From the NCBI GenBank assembly GCA_947293975.1, contig CAMYPV010000061.1, positions 1-6,724 on the forward strand: DNA of 6,724 nucleotides, read 5' to 3'. The position numbers were made by a program, and so were the translations under genes. Under the pieces are notes generated by a model, which saw only the letters and a list, made by a program, of their open reading frames with translations, was not told the DNA's origin and searched no databases. Below are positions 6,344-6,724 of this stretch, piece after piece (position 1 is the stretch's first letter; each line of letters opens with the position of its first letter). The DNA comes from an uncultured Ezakiella sp. (GTDB lineage Bacteria > Bacillota > Clostridia > Tissierellales > Peptoniphilaceae).

Positions 6344-6724
6344 TATTGTAAAAAAAACAACAGGACTGATGGGTTTGATTCACGGCGGCGAAATTGAAAT
6401 ACCAAAGCCCTTCGAACGCGAAATATTTTTGTTCGATACACATGTCGCAGGAACAACCCACGTGGAAAACATCTTAGAACTCGAGCCAACGCTAAATATC
6501 GGGGATAAGCTATTGTTTGTGCGCGAACCAGAAAATCAGTACGACCCACAAGCAATCCGAGTAATGAATATGAAAAAAGAAAAAATCGGCTACGTACCAA
6601 TGCAAGACAACGTAGTATTCTCACGACTGATGGACGCCGGCAAAAAACTCTACGGCCGCATAAAAAGCAAAGAAATGATAGACGAATGGCTCAAAATCGA
6701 AATGGACATATATCTAAACGACTA
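6336..6724 (+). CDS. Stand-alone HIRAN-domain protein (3' end cut by window)
   Basis: At least 129 codons are present, starting at ATG 6336 behind GGAAGG (6325-6330) and overlapping the J-like gene by 8 bases. Residues about 29-109 match the HIRAN domain pattern: EIFLFDTHVAGTTHV (29-43), GDKLLFVREPENQYDPQAIRV (56-76), KIGYVP (83-88) and a helix with FSRLMDAGKKLYG (95-107). HIRAN domains bind DNA ends, including the 3'-hydroxyl end in eukaryotic HLTF, and in bacteria occur alone or fused to nucleases and helicases. Here it appears alone. The short leader MSDIVKKTTGLMGLIHGGEI resembles stand-alone clostridial HIRAN proteins I recall. The last two bases of the window, TA, fall on a codon boundary, so the gene may end right there (TAA or TAG) or continue with Tyr. 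Lys and Glu codons are almost all A-ended. Confidence 0.88.
   Translation, partial: MSDIVKKTTGLMGLIHGGEIEIPKPFEREIFLFDTHVAGTTHVENILELEPTLNIGDKLLFVREPENQYDPQAIRVMNMKKEKIGYVPMQDNVVFSRLMDAGKKLYGRIKSKEMIDEWLKIEMDIYLND

Noticed and set aside
6331..6624. Minus-strand open frame of 97 codons opposite the HIRAN gene
   Set aside because: The + strand carries a clear HIRAN domain; the antisense product is Arg/Leu-rich with no motif.

Overview
The window looks like chromosomal sequence from an anaerobic, low-to-mid-GC Gram-positive bacterium, most likely of the Clostridia or a related Firmicutes lineage. The reasons are strong AGGAGG-type ribosome binding sites, tightly overlapping genes, a ferredoxin-linked transhydrogenase (Nfn-type) locus, a DUF5317 membrane protein and a lipoprotein of the CapA phosphoesterase group. 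I cannot name a genus from the sequence alone. All supported genes are on the + strand. I see no tRNA, rRNA, CRISPR array, insertion sequence or phage gene.

Region 1 (positions 1-5286) is one compact polycistron of seven genes. In order they are: the 3' end of an NfnA-like FAD/NAD and [2Fe-2S] subunit; NfnB, the GltD-like iron-sulfur flavoprotein; a DUF5317 membrane protein; a CapA-family lipoprotein; an RluD-type pseudouridine synthase; a diacylglycerol-kinase-family lipid kinase; and a small unrecognised membrane protein. Neighbouring genes overlap by 1 to 14 bases, except for a 14-base gap before the last one, so translational coupling is likely. The first two genes form a known complex. 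The others look like a mixed set of envelope, lipid and RNA modification genes that share a transcript, not an obvious pathway.

Region 2 (5287-5551) is non-coding. It holds a pair of imperfect direct repeats, a strong composite hairpin that includes the second copy, a classical rho-independent terminator, and then an extended -10 promoter placed almost directly behind the terminator.

Region 3 (5552-6724) is a second, separately promoted unit of two overlapping genes. One encodes a coiled-coil protein with an HPD-bearing J-domain-like segment. The other encodes a small stand-alone HIRAN-domain protein that is cut by the window end, probably at or very near its stop codon. The pairing of a J-like protein with a HIRAN protein is the most interesting arrangement here, although no function can be read directly. 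These two genes also differ sharply in codon choice. The rest of the window looks like ordinary core genome.
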